From the NCBI RefSeq assembly GCF_022848905.1, contig NZ_JAFIRA010000036.1, positions 1-42,374 of the forward strand: a DNA stretch of 42,374 bases. The letters run 5' to 3'. This stretch comes from Thermostichus vulcanus str. 'Rupite' (GTDB lineage: Bacteria; Cyanobacteriota; Cyanobacteriia; Thermostichales; Thermostichaceae). This document shows, in pieces, positions 34,980 to 42,374 of the stretch. The notes under the pieces were generated by a model. It saw only the letters and a program-made list of their open reading frames with translations, was not told the DNA's origin and did no database searches. How positions within the stretch are numbered: the stretch's first letter is position 1; each line of letters starts with the position of its first letter. The position numbers and the translations under genes are program-made.

Positions 34980-36851
34980 ATGAGTATGTCTGGAGCCCCG
35001 CCACTGGAGTTTGGTCAGCCTTTATCGCTGGCACGTCAGGTGGCGCAACTGCTGGTGGTACCGGTTTCCGCCCAGTTGGGATCCCTGCATGCCCCGGTGG
35101 AAGGGAGTCCTTACCCCAGTCGAGAGCTGTTAAGAAAGCTGGTTCAAGAGGTTGGCATCGGTGGAGTTTGGCTGCGGGATGGACATGTGGCCGAGGCAAT
35201 CCTGTTGATCGAGCAGTTGCAGGACTGGGCTTCCTTACCCCTTTTGGTGGCAGTGGATGCCGGTCGAGGGCTGGCTTTGCCAGGGGCAACTTCTTTTCCT
35301 CATCCGTTGGGGCTGAGTCGGTTGGGGGCTGAAGCCGAATCTTGGGCGGAGCAGTGGGGGCGCATCACCAGCCGGGAGGCCGCGGCGATTGGCATTAACT
35401 GGTTACTCAGTCCAGTGGTGGTACCCCAGGCAGAACTTGCCGGTTTGGCTTTGGCGGAGGATCCCGCCACGGTGTTGTCTTTGGCTCGTGCTTTTGTGGG
35501 TGGCTGTGAGCAAACGGCCCTCGACATGGGCAGCGGGATCCTAACGACAGCCCGTTCTTTCCCTGGACTGGCTTCGGCGGATCCGCTGCAGGAGGGTTCT
35601 AGGTTCGGCCCTACAACACCAGACACCCCCTGGCGACCCCAGCTGACAACCCCTGTCGCCCAATTACAAGACACCCTTTGGTTGCCCGTTCGGCACCTCG
35701 TCCATCAGGTGGGGGCCATTCTGGTTTCCCATGTGGTGCTGCCGGAGTGGGATGAGCGCTGGCCCATCACCCTGCTGCCGGGACGCTTGACCCAACTGCT
35801 CCGTCAGGAGTGGGGGTTTACGGGGTTGATCGTGGTCGATGCGCTGGATCAAGGGTTTCTGGCGGAGCTAGCGGATCCCGTGACGTTGGCGGTACGGGCT
35901 TTGCAGGCGGGCGCGGATCTGATCCTTGCCCCTCCCAACCCCATCCAGGTGATGCAGGGTATCTTGGATGCCCTTCAACCGGGATCCCAAGCGCAAGGGT
36001 ATAGCGGGCAGGGATCCCTGAACCCGGCCCAGGTTGCCCAATCGGTCACGCGCATTTTGCGAGCCAAGCAGCGGACGATGGGTGGGGTCTCTGCCCTGCT
36101 CAAAGAAGTCTGGCCAGCTTTGGCAGAAACGGACTTTTCCACCGTTCCTGGGTGGATGGGAGCAACGGAACGGACGGATCCGGGCTTAAATCGGGGATCC
36201 CCCGCCGAACAGCTCAAGCCCGTGTTGTTGGGGGATCCGATCACCAAAGATTCTGCCTTGGGCAAGTTGTTTAGCGTTCGTCCCGGCTTGCCCTCTCGAT
36301 TACAAGGGGCAGAACGGTTGGGATTGCTTCTGGCTGAGGCGGATATTGCCCCCTGTCAAGCGGCGATGGCGCGGGGGGGTGTGGAAGGCGGCCAACCCCT
36401 GACTCTACCGGCAGAGCCCGGCTGGTTGAACTGGATTTGGCAGGATCTCCCCCTGAGCAGTGGCGAGCTTAATCTAGAATCTCCCGCCCTCCGCATCCCA
36501 TCGGCTTTACGCATTCCCCCCTTCTGCAGCAATGCCCTCACACCCCTACCCCTGCTGGAAGCGGCCCTGGCCAAGGCCACAGGATTGATGGTGCAATGCT
36601 TCGTCCAGGATCCCTTGCCCAACTATGTCCTGGATATGCTGCAACAGCAGCGGGAGCGGATCGCAGCGGTTGTCTTTTATGGCAGCTTGCCCCTATATCG
36701 CCGTTTGCAGGAGCAATTTCACTGGGTGAACACCGTACACAGCCTCAACCGGGATCCCTTCGCACAGGCGGAGGTGATGCGACGGTTGTTCCCCCATCTC
36801 AGCATTGCAGAGGGAGTCCATGAGGCCGGAGCAACCATTAAGAAAAAGTAA
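34980..36851 (+). CDS. Glycoside hydrolase family 3-like protein with altered catalytic loop
   Basis: The 623-residue product follows the NagZ/GH3 barrel: QVAQLLVVPV, LLVAVDAGRGLALPGAT, AAAIGINWLLSPVV, and the nucleophile-bearing strand GFTGLIVVDALDQGF. In true NagZ the middle loop reads KHFPGHG...DSH, giving the His acid/base. Here it reads TTARSFPGLASADP and no DSH follows. Hydrolase activity is therefore doubtful. A C-terminal domain of about 250 residues follows the barrel. It has no clear signal peptide. Confidence 0.7.
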   Translation: MSMSGAPPLEFGQPLSLARQVAQLLVVPVSAQLGSLHAPVEGSPYPSRELLRKLVQEVGIGGVWLRDGHVAEAILLIEQLQDWASLPLLVAVDAGRGLALPGATSFPHPLGLSRLGAEAESWAEQWGRITSREAAAIGINWLLSPVVVPQAELAGLALAEDPATVLSLARAFVGGCEQTALDMGSGILTTARSFPGLASADPLQEGSRFGPTTPDTPWRPQLTTPVAQLQDTLWLPVRHLVHQVGAILVSHVVLPEWDERWPITLLPGRLTQLLRQEWGFTGLIVVDALDQGFLAELADPVTLAVRALQAGADLILAPPNPIQVMQGILDALQPGSQAQGYSGQGSLNPAQVAQSVTRILRAKQRTMGGVSALLKEVWPALAETDFSTVPGWMGATERTDPGLNRGSPAEQLKPVLLGDPITKDSALGKLFSVRPGLPSRLQGAERLGLLLAEADIAPCQAAMARGGVEGGQPLTLPAEPGWLNWIWQDLPLSSGELNLESPALRIPSALRIPPFCSNALTPLPLLEAALAKATGLMVQCFVQDPLPNYVLDMLQQQRERIAAVVFYGSLPLYRRLQEQFHWVNTVHSLNRDPFAQAEVMRRLFPHLSIAEGVHEAGATIKKK

Positions 36852-36901
36852 ATACCGTTACAGATTGTTGGCAGGAGAGGGCTCCTGGGCTATGGTGTTG
36901 G

Positions 36902-37447
36902 TTGAAATGTAAACGTTTGAAACAGCTCCTCTCAGTATTGTCTGTGCCTCACTCCCTCTCAGACATCACCGAATCCCACAGCAGCTCGTCCTCTCCTAGC
37001 AGCCTCGTGGACTTTGGGCAAGAGCGCTTCATTTCCCACAAGAAAGCAGGGGAAAAAAACGCGACTGTCTCCGGTGGGTTTTGGGTGCAGCCCTTCTTCA
37101 GCGCTTGGGGCAGAAAATTAAGCCTGGGTTTGATCGCGTTACTGCTGCTACTGTTCTCCTGGAGCTGGTGGGGCGTAGGAGCTAAGTTGGATCCCTACAC
37201 GGAAACCGTGCTGGGGTTATCGGGCGAAGTCAGTCACGGGGCATCCCTGTTTGCCCTCAATTGCGCCGCTTGCCATGGAGAGGAAGCCGATGGCCGAGTC
37301 GGCCCCAGTTTGCGAGGCGTGAGCCGTCGCCGCTCGGAACGTTTTATCATTCAACAAGTCACCAGCGGCAATACCCCGCCAATGCCTCAGTTCCAGCCGG
37401 ATCCTCAGGAGATGGCTGATTTAATCAGCTACTTGAAAACCTTGTGA
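36902..37447 (+). CDS. cytM: Cytochrome cM
   Basis: The heme site is FALNCAACHGEEADGRVGPS, followed by LRGVSRRR. The distal Met lies in TPPMPQFQP, with the ending DLISYLKTL. The order is that of cyanobacterial CytM, a small c-type cytochrome held by an N-terminal helix (LSLGLIALLLLLFSWSWW). It is thought to modulate respiration and photosynthetic electron flow. The frame is open from TTG 36902, giving a Ser-rich lead of about 60 residues. CytM is usually near 100 residues, so GTG 37085 may be the real start. Confidence 0.8.
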   Translation: MKCKRLKQLLSVLSVPHSLSDITESHSSSSSPSSLVDFGQERFISHKKAGEKNATVSGGFWVQPFFSAWGRKLSLGLIALLLLLFSWSWWGVGAKLDPYTETVLGLSGEVSHGASLFALNCAACHGEEADGRVGPSLRGVSRRRSERFIIQQVTSGNTPPMPQFQPDPQEMADLISYLKTL

Positions 37448-37456
37448 GAGCGTTTC

Positions 37457-38125
37457 ATGGGCTTGACCCAGCAGATCATGTGCTACGCCCTCTGGCTGGG
37501 ATCCGTGTTTGCATTGGCCGAATGGCTGCGCGCCTGCAAGGTAGATGGGGAATGGGTGCGTAAGGTGATCCACATCGGGGTAGGCAACATCATCCTGCTG
37601 GCTTGGGCGTTGCAGGTGCCCCGTTGGTTGGGGGTGAGCTTCTCCCTGGTGTTTGCCAGTCTAGCGCTGCTCTCCTACCGAGTGGCGATTTTGCAAAGTT
37701 TGAATGGGGTGGGTCGGCGCAGCTTCGGCACCTGTTTTTACGCCCTTAGCATTGGTCTGTTGCTCTACTGGTTTTGGCTCCCCGAGCGGCAACTGTTCGC
37801 GGTCATCGGCATTTTGGTGATGACCTGGGCGGATGCTTTGGCGGGCTTGGTGGGTAAAACCTGGGGCCAACACCGCTACCAACTGGGATCCATTCAAAAA
37901 AGTTGGGAGGGATCCCTGACCATGTGGGGGGTGAGCAGTTTGGTGATCGGGGCAGTGTTGCTGGGGTACTTTGGCTTCTCCCCCTCTTTGCTGGGCATTA
38001 GCGTCTTGGTGGGGGGGATGGCCATGGGACTGGAGGTGTTCTCTTGGTGGGGGCTGGATAACCTCACCGTGCCCCTAGCCAGTGGTGGGCTGTGCTTTGT
38101 CTTGGTGCAAGGGCTAAATCTGTAA
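37457..38125 (+). CDS. Phytol kinase/polyprenol kinase-like membrane protein
   Basis: The 222-residue product has about six membrane helices and the family motifs RKVIHIGVGN, SFGTCFYALSIG, WADALAGLVGKTWG, QKSWEGSLTM and GLDNLTVPL. These are the motifs of the phytol/phytyl-phosphate kinase group that uses CTP, which feeds tocopherol or chlorophyll-phytol salvage. Whether it is the phytol kinase or the phosphate kinase, or acts on another lipid alcohol, cannot be told. It is 9 bp after cytM and may be co-transcribed. Confidence 0.72.
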   Translation: MGLTQQIMCYALWLGSVFALAEWLRACKVDGEWVRKVIHIGVGNIILLAWALQVPRWLGVSFSLVFASLALLSYRVAILQSLNGVGRRSFGTCFYALSIGLLLYWFWLPERQLFAVIGILVMTWADALAGLVGKTWGQHRYQLGSIQKSWEGSLTMWGVSSLVIGAVLLGYFGFSPSLLGISVLVGGMAMGLEVFSWWGLDNLTVPLASGGLCFVLVQGLNL

Positions 38126-38198
38126 CGATTGCTACAAACAAGATCTTTGCAAGGGCAGTGGGGTATAGCGTGGAAACAGTCCTCTCCTTCCCCTTGTC

Positions 38199-39482
38199 AT
38201 GCTTGCTAGCTCCACACCGACCGCTCCTTCCCCGGCTCACATTTGTCCTTATGCGCAAGCCTGTAGCTACCTGGATTGGGCCGCCCGTGAGCTGAAGTTA
38301 GATCCCGGTGTGTTGGCTATCCTGAGTACCCCGCGCAAAGTGGTGACTGTAGCGATTCCGGTGCGCCTAGACAACCAACAGATCCAGGTATTAGCAGGCC
38401 ACCGCGTCCAGCATTGCGATGTCCTTGGCCCTTACAAAGGCGGGATCCGCTATCATCCGGCGGTCACCTTGGAAGAAGTCTCGGCCCTGGCCATGCTCAT
38501 GACCTGGAAGTGCGCCCTCATGGGTATTCCCTACGGTGGGGCCAAAGGCGGGATCCCGATTGATCCCAGGCAGTATTCCATCTCTGAACTGGAGCGCATT
38601 ACCCGCCGCTACACCAGCGAACTGATCAAAGATATTGGCCCTGCCATCGATATCCCTGCCCCCGATATGGGTACCTCCGCCCGCGAAATGGCTTGGATGA
38701 TGGACACCTATTCCATGAATGTTGGCCATGCGGTGCCGGGGGTCGTTACGGGTAAACCCCTTTCCATTGGCGGATCCCGAGGGCGGGAAATGGCCACCGG
38801 GCGGGGGGTGATGATCACGGTGCGGGAAGCCTTGGCCCTGCGCGGGGGATCCCTAGCGGAGGCAACGGTGCTGATTCAAGGCTTTGGCAATGTCGGTGGG
38901 GCAGCCGCCAACCTCCTCCATCAGGCGGGGGCAAAAATCCTGGCGGTCTCCCGCGGTTCTGGTGGCCTTTACAACCCCAAGGGTCTGGATATCCCTGCTC
39001 TTAAAGCCTACATGAAGGAGCACGGGGGCAGCATGGAGGGCTTCCCTGGGGCTGAACCCATCAGCAATGCCGAGCTCCTGCTGCAAAAAGCGGATGTTCT
39101 GATCCCAGCGGCCTTGGAAAACCAAATCACCGAAGCCAATGCTGACGCAATTCAGGTCCAGATTGTGGCAGAAGCCGCCAACGGGCCAACCACGCTTGCC
39201 GCCGACCAAATTCTAGAATCGCGGGGGATCTCGGTGCTGCCGGATATTTTGACCAATGCCGGTGGCGTGGTGGTCAGCTACCTAGAGTGGGTGCAGGGGC
39301 TTTCCTACGTGTTTTGGGACGAAGAGCGAGTCAACCAAGAGATGGAGGGCCTAATGGTACGGGCCTTTGGCCGCGTTGTCCAAGAGGCTGCCGATCGGCG
39401 AGTACCGCTGCGACTAGCGGCCTATACGCTGGGGGTAGGTCGGGTTGCCCAGGCGCTCCAGGATCGCGGCCTATACCCCTAG
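38199..39482 (+). CDS. Glutamate dehydrogenase family (Glu/Leu/Phe/Val) enzyme
   Basis: The 427-residue product has GPYKGGIRYHP, MTWKCALMGIPYGGAKGGI with the catalytic Lys, DIPAPDMGTS, and the Rossmann site LIQGFGNVGGAAANLL. It also has EAANGPTT and VLPDILTNAGGVVVSY. It interconverts an amino acid and its 2-oxo acid with NAD(P). The length and Pro-rich N-terminal lead are typical of cyanobacterial glutamate dehydrogenase. A ribosome site (TCCTTCCCC region) is weak. Confidence 0.9.
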   Translation: MLASSTPTAPSPAHICPYAQACSYLDWAARELKLDPGVLAILSTPRKVVTVAIPVRLDNQQIQVLAGHRVQHCDVLGPYKGGIRYHPAVTLEEVSALAMLMTWKCALMGIPYGGAKGGIPIDPRQYSISELERITRRYTSELIKDIGPAIDIPAPDMGTSAREMAWMMDTYSMNVGHAVPGVVTGKPLSIGGSRGREMATGRGVMITVREALALRGGSLAEATVLIQGFGNVGGAAANLLHQAGAKILAVSRGSGGLYNPKGLDIPALKAYMKEHGGSMEGFPGAEPISNAELLLQKADVLIPAALENQITEANADAIQVQIVAEAANGPTTLAADQILESRGISVLPDILTNAGGVVVSYLEWVQGLSYVFWDEERVNQEMEGLMVRAFGRVVQEAADRRVPLRLAAYTLGVGRVAQALQDRGLYP

Positions 39483-39598
39483 AAAGTGAAAGCCAAAACA
39501 AGTTCTACAGATCTATGGAGTTAAGTATGGAGTTAAGCTTCCGTGAAGCCCCGCACCCTGGGGCCACGCAACGCCACAGCGAGGATCAATCCCCTTAA

Positions 39599-39964
39599 TC
39601 AAGCCCGACGGCGTTCCTGTTCCTGCTCTTCTTGCTGCTGCCATTGGCGGAGCAACTCTTTGGCTGCTTGCGGAGTGAAATAATCTAGTTCCATCAGCTT
39701 GCGGTAGGTCATCACTTGCCGCATCTCTAGGGGCATATCCGCCTTTTGGAAAAAGTAGTGGATGCGGTTGATGGAGCGCTCCATCTCAGTAAACTCTTGC
39801 TCTCGCTTGATCTGCTTTTCCTGCTTGAGCACCTCATGGGGGGCAGACATGCGGTTGTAATTCGGGATCCGCTGCGTACCGGTGGTTTTACTAGAGGCCG
39901 GAATGCGGTGGGAGCCGGTTTGTCGATGGCTGGAGTTATCTTTATTAAAAAAGAAGGAAAGCAT
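39599..39964 (-). CDS. Hypothetical cyanobacterial protein, about 120 residues
   Basis: The product begins MLSFFFNKDNSSHRQTGSHR. A basic, Ser/Thr-rich lead is followed by a charged helical half: EVLKQEKQIKREQEFTEMER, MRQVMTYRKLMELDYFTPQA and a Gln/Glu-rich end. It is probably soluble and helical, with no known domain. ATG 39964 is preceded by GAGG; TTG 39979 is an alternative. Confidence 0.5.
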   Translation of the reverse strand: MLSFFFNKDNSSHRQTGSHRIPASSKTTGTQRIPNYNRMSAPHEVLKQEKQIKREQEFTEMERSINRIHYFFQKADMPLEMRQVMTYRKLMELDYFTPQAAKELLRQWQQQEEQEQERRRA

Positions 39965-40295
39965 CGGGAAACCTCGCAAGTCGGGGTGCTGTAGTCTTGA
40001 CGGATAGGGCTTGACGGTAAATTAACAGTATCAAGTCTAGATGAAGAAGTCTGTGATCGGAATCCTTTTGGGGAAATTCCGTAGTTGCGGAGGCTCATGG
40101 GTATTTGCCCCCAGACTCTGTGGTGGAGCAGGCTCGAGAAAAGTCAAAACCGAGCTTGAGATGGATCAAGTCTACAGTGTAAATACGGAGATTGGCAGTT
40201 AATATGCCCAAAAGATGCAAAATGTTTACGTATTTTCGCTAGGAACCGCAGCTGTTCTGAGGATGTTTTCCCTAGGTTCCCTCCTCTGAGCCCTG
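39965..40295. other. Intergenic region, no feature seen
   Basis: The 331 bp between two minus-strand genes show no repeat, RNA or coding signal beyond ordinary A/T-rich patches. Confidence 0.35.
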
Positions 40296-40556
40296 TCAGA
40301 GATGAGATTCATCCCCACTGAGGAGCCAGGTCACCGAGACCCCCAGTGCTTTGGCAAAAGCGACCAATTCTTTATCGATTACCCGCCGTTTCCCCTTTTC
40401 CACCTGGCCAATCTTGACGTAGTCCAACTGCACTCCGTACTTCGCCAAGCGGCCGGCCAGCTGATCTTGGGTGAGTTGCAATCGCTCACGCACCCAGCGC
40501 ACCCGTTCCCCAATCAAATTGGCCGCGGGAGGGTGCTGGTCAGGGTTGAACTCCAT
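40296..40556 (-). CDS. XRE-family helix-turn-helix regulator
   Basis: The 86-residue product has the XRE core: VRERLQLTQDQLAGRLAKYG, then VKIGQVEKGKRRVID, followed by KELVAFAKALGVSVTWLL. It is a one-domain DNA-binding protein without a sensor domain. It is divergent from the sigma factor gene; the 358-bp gap contains repeats that might be operators. Confidence 0.82.
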   Translation of the reverse strand: MEFNPDQHPPAANLIGERVRWVRERLQLTQDQLAGRLAKYGVQLDYVKIGQVEKGKRRVIDKELVAFAKALGVSVTWLLSGDESHL

Positions 40557-40914
40557 GGGGGCGAAAGATTGTAAAGATTCTTTAGCTCAGCTGAGAGGGC
40601 CAGCGACCTACCAAATCCTGCATGATAGCCTGGGCTGGCAAGACGCATGCCTCAAATTCACGTGAACCCGCTCTGAAGTTGTGACATTGGCGTGTCTAGA
40701 TACGATCCTACAACAAGGCTTGATCGAAAATCGCTTACCGATTTTTCAGCGGACAACCCCCTTTCGATAGACACGTCATATAGACGTCATATAGATACTT
40801 CTGGAGTTGGATCCCGCTTGAGTCTCTGTCTGTTTCCAAAAAATCCCTGAGCAAAAAGAGCCGCATGATCGATTTTCGCTCGCGGCAGCAGAAGAAACTT
40901 TCCTAGACTGGTAG
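40557..40914. promoter_or_regulatory. Shared control region of the XRE and sigma factor genes
   Basis: It contains the 11-bp tandem repeat ACGTCATATAG (40773-40783 and 40784-40794) and an inverted pair CGTGTCTA (40691-40698) and TAGACACG (40768-40775). It also has a hairpin AAAATCG-CTTAC-CGATTTT (40727-40745). The clustering of three repeat types in front of a sigma gene suggests protein binding, but none is a known box. Confidence 0.4.
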
Positions 40915-42030
40915 ATGAAGTTCTCTCCTCTCCTGACCGTGGCTTTTTCGCGTCCTCATCCTGAAGTGTCCGCCTCTTCTTCTCAGGAATTTGACGATCT
41001 CTGGTCTGACTCCGGGGCTTCTCCCAATGGGCAAGGGATCCCTGTAGAGACCGATCCAGAGGCTGGTGCCAATGGATCCCGGCTGAACGAAGATGCGGTC
41101 GATCACTATCTCAACGAGATCGGTCGTGTGCCTCGCATCGATCATGCTGAAGAAATTGAACTGTCGCGGAAAATTCAGCAAAAACTCCTCATCGACCAGG
41201 CCCGCCAGGAATGGCGGGAACAAAAGGGGGAGGATCCCAGTGATGCTCAGTTGGCAGAAGCCTTGCAGATCTCTGTGCTCACTCTACGCTCCCGCATTCG
41301 GCAGGGGGAACGGGCACAACGCAAGCTGATCAACGCCAACCTACGCCTTGTGGTCAGTGTTGCCAAGAAATATCTCAATCGGGGGGTACCCTTCTTGGAT
41401 TTGATCCAGGAGGGCAACATGGGGTTAATTCGGGCCACCGAGAAGTTTAATGCCGAGCGGGGCTTTCGCTTCAGTACCTATGCCCACTGGTGGATTCGCC
41501 AGGGCATTACCCGCTGCATTGCCAACCAAGCGCGGACGATCCGCTTGCCGGTACATATGGTCGATAAGGTACGCCTGCTCAAACGCATCAGTCGTGAACT
41601 GATGAAAGCCCAAGGACGACGACCCACCGAAGTGGAGCTGGCGGAGGCTCTAGGCATCAAGGTCAAAAAATTGCGCATGATCCAGCAGGCTGCTGCTTTG
41701 CCCTTGTCCTTGGATGTGCCCGTCGGGCAGGAGGGGGAAAGCCGCCTTGGGGATCTGTTGCAAGATGAGCGCCAGGAACAACCCTTTCAAGGGATCCTCG
41801 TACAATCGATGCAGCAGGATGTACGTTCTGCTATGCAAATCCTAAAACCGATTGAGCGGCAAGTCTTGGAGTTGCGCTACGGATTGGATGGGCAACAGGC
41901 GAGAACCCTACGGGAAGTGGGGGATCATTTTAACCTGACGCGGGAGCGGATTCGGCAGATTGAGCGGGATGCGTTGCGTAAGTTACGGGTGGGGCATCCT
42001 TCGCGGGCTTTGGCCCAGTACATTCGCTAA
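40915..42030 (+). CDS. Group 2 RNA polymerase sigma factor (sigma-70 family)
   Basis: The 371-residue product has a 60-residue variable lead, region 1.2 (DAVDHYLNEIGRVPRI), and region 2 (NLRLVVSVAKKYLNRGVPFL, then RFSTYAHWWIRQGITR). Region 3 follows, then region 4 (TLREVGDHFNLTRERIRQIE). The lack of a region 1.1 and the length fit group 2 sigma factors (SigB-E type), which adjust transcription to stress, darkness or nutrients. Which one cannot be told from the sequence alone. The start ATG has a weak ribosome site. Confidence 0.88.
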   Translation: MKFSPLLTVAFSRPHPEVSASSSQEFDDLWSDSGASPNGQGIPVETDPEAGANGSRLNEDAVDHYLNEIGRVPRIDHAEEIELSRKIQQKLLIDQARQEWREQKGEDPSDAQLAEALQISVLTLRSRIRQGERAQRKLINANLRLVVSVAKKYLNRGVPFLDLIQEGNMGLIRATEKFNAERGFRFSTYAHWWIRQGITRCIANQARTIRLPVHMVDKVRLLKRISRELMKAQGRRPTEVELAEALGIKVKKLRMIQQAAALPLSLDVPVGQEGESRLGDLLQDERQEQPFQGILVQSMQQDVRSAMQILKPIERQVLELRYGLDGQQARTLREVGDHFNLTRERIRQIERDALRKLRVGHPSRALAQYIR

Positions 42031-42251
42031 GCGGTGTGGTTCAAACCTCAAAGAATCAACTCCTGCTCTGGGATTGGGATCCCCAGATCAGACTTTTCGG
42101 GGCTTAGGCTTAGACGGTCAGGGTTGGCCGTAGCCCCCTAAAATGGCAGTGAAGTTGGCTTGATGGGGATCCTCTATGCAGACCCATTCCACTCCCTCCC
42201 TCCAGCAAGAGTGCTCACCGGAACAAGCTGAGCTGTGGTTGCGTGGATTAC

Positions 42252-42374
42252 GAAAACCAGCGTAAAGCCCCCGGTTTCTAACCGGGGGATATAAGCGCAC
42301 AGGCTGAATTGATTCAGCCGTGGTGTGGGTCGTTGATGTATTCCAACACCTTTCCAACCGAATGCCGATAATGC
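42252..42374 (+). mobile_element. Left end of an IS605-type element (runs off the window)
   Basis: It follows TTAC (42248-42251) and begins GAAAACCAGCGTAAAGC, as in the other tnpB copies. It has the same G/C hairpin (about 42268-42288) and the GCTGAAT palindrome in reverse. Beyond about 42312 it differs from the tnpB-only elements, so it has a different interior. Confidence 0.78.
42314..42374 (-). CDS. Probable tnpA C-terminus (runs off the window)
   Basis: The minus-strand frame ends RHSVGKVLEYINDPHHG and a stop 62 bp inside the element end. This is the place and orientation of tnpA in the complete element at 31341-33043. The YI pair could be the tyrosine helix, but homology over so short a stretch is uncertain. 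Confidence 0.35.
   Translation of the reverse strand, partial: HYRHSVGKVLEYINDPHHG

Noticed and set aside
42080-42115. Weak hairpin TCTGGG...CCCAGA after the sigma factor gene
   Set aside because: The stem is short, includes a GGGATCCC palindrome common everywhere, and is followed by only four T.

Overview
The window is a piece of a cyanobacterial chromosome with roughly 55-60 % G+C by eye. Several genes have homologues mainly or only in cyanobacteria: a SipA-type NblS regulator, cytochrome cM, a DUF3598 protein, a pteridine glucosyltransferase, a DUF2949 protein, a transaldolase carrying EF-hands and a group 2 sigma factor. The palindrome GGATCC (usually GGGATCCC) is extremely frequent, with at least 12 copies in the first 2.5 kb, and seems to take the place of the usual cyanobacterial HIP1 octamer. 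Together with the many IS200/IS605 elements this suggests a deep-branching Synechococcus of the hot-spring type, but that assignment is tentative.

Layout. 1-366: partial tnpB insertion sequence. 552-3823: DUF3598 protein, pteridine glucosyltransferase, EF-hand transaldolase. 4209-8705: two-gene RND efflux operon. 8716-12053: small unknown proteins, a Coa1-like membrane protein and a membrane-anchored GTPase. 12168-14600: insertion-sequence graveyard with one intact tnpB element and decayed TnpB and TnpA pieces. 14848-20356: folC, serA, sipA, a DUF2949 gene and mazG. 20471-21891: sulfatase-fold protein and LapA-type membrane protein. 22000-23495: small island remnant at a tRNA-Val gene, with a two-gene DUF2283 module, a truncated integrase and a 19-bp direct repeat at its edges. 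23636-28458: scpA, a DUF6679-like gene, tyrA, a response regulator, an FtsL-like protein and rsmH. 28669-31018: secreted pseudo-protease of the S41 fold and a CDP-alcohol phosphatidyltransferase. 31227-33424: a Rad52-like gene split by a complete IS605-type element. 33470-42030: recQ, a GH3-like protein, cytM, a phytol kinase-like protein, glutamate dehydrogenase, two small regulators or unknowns and a sigma factor. 42252-end: left end of another IS605-type element.

The most notable signals are these. (1) Exact removal of 31341-33043 at its TTAC/TCAA ends rejoins a Rad52-like reading frame, and that frame also carries a TAA stop. (2) A 21-24 nt double-hairpin repeat has an invariant TCC loop and compensatory stem changes. 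It has entered several genes in frame and forms a tandem array inside folC. (3) A tRNA-linked island remnant carries a translationally coupled two-gene module. (4) Two large proteins, one S41-like and one GH3-like, appear to have lost catalytic residues.
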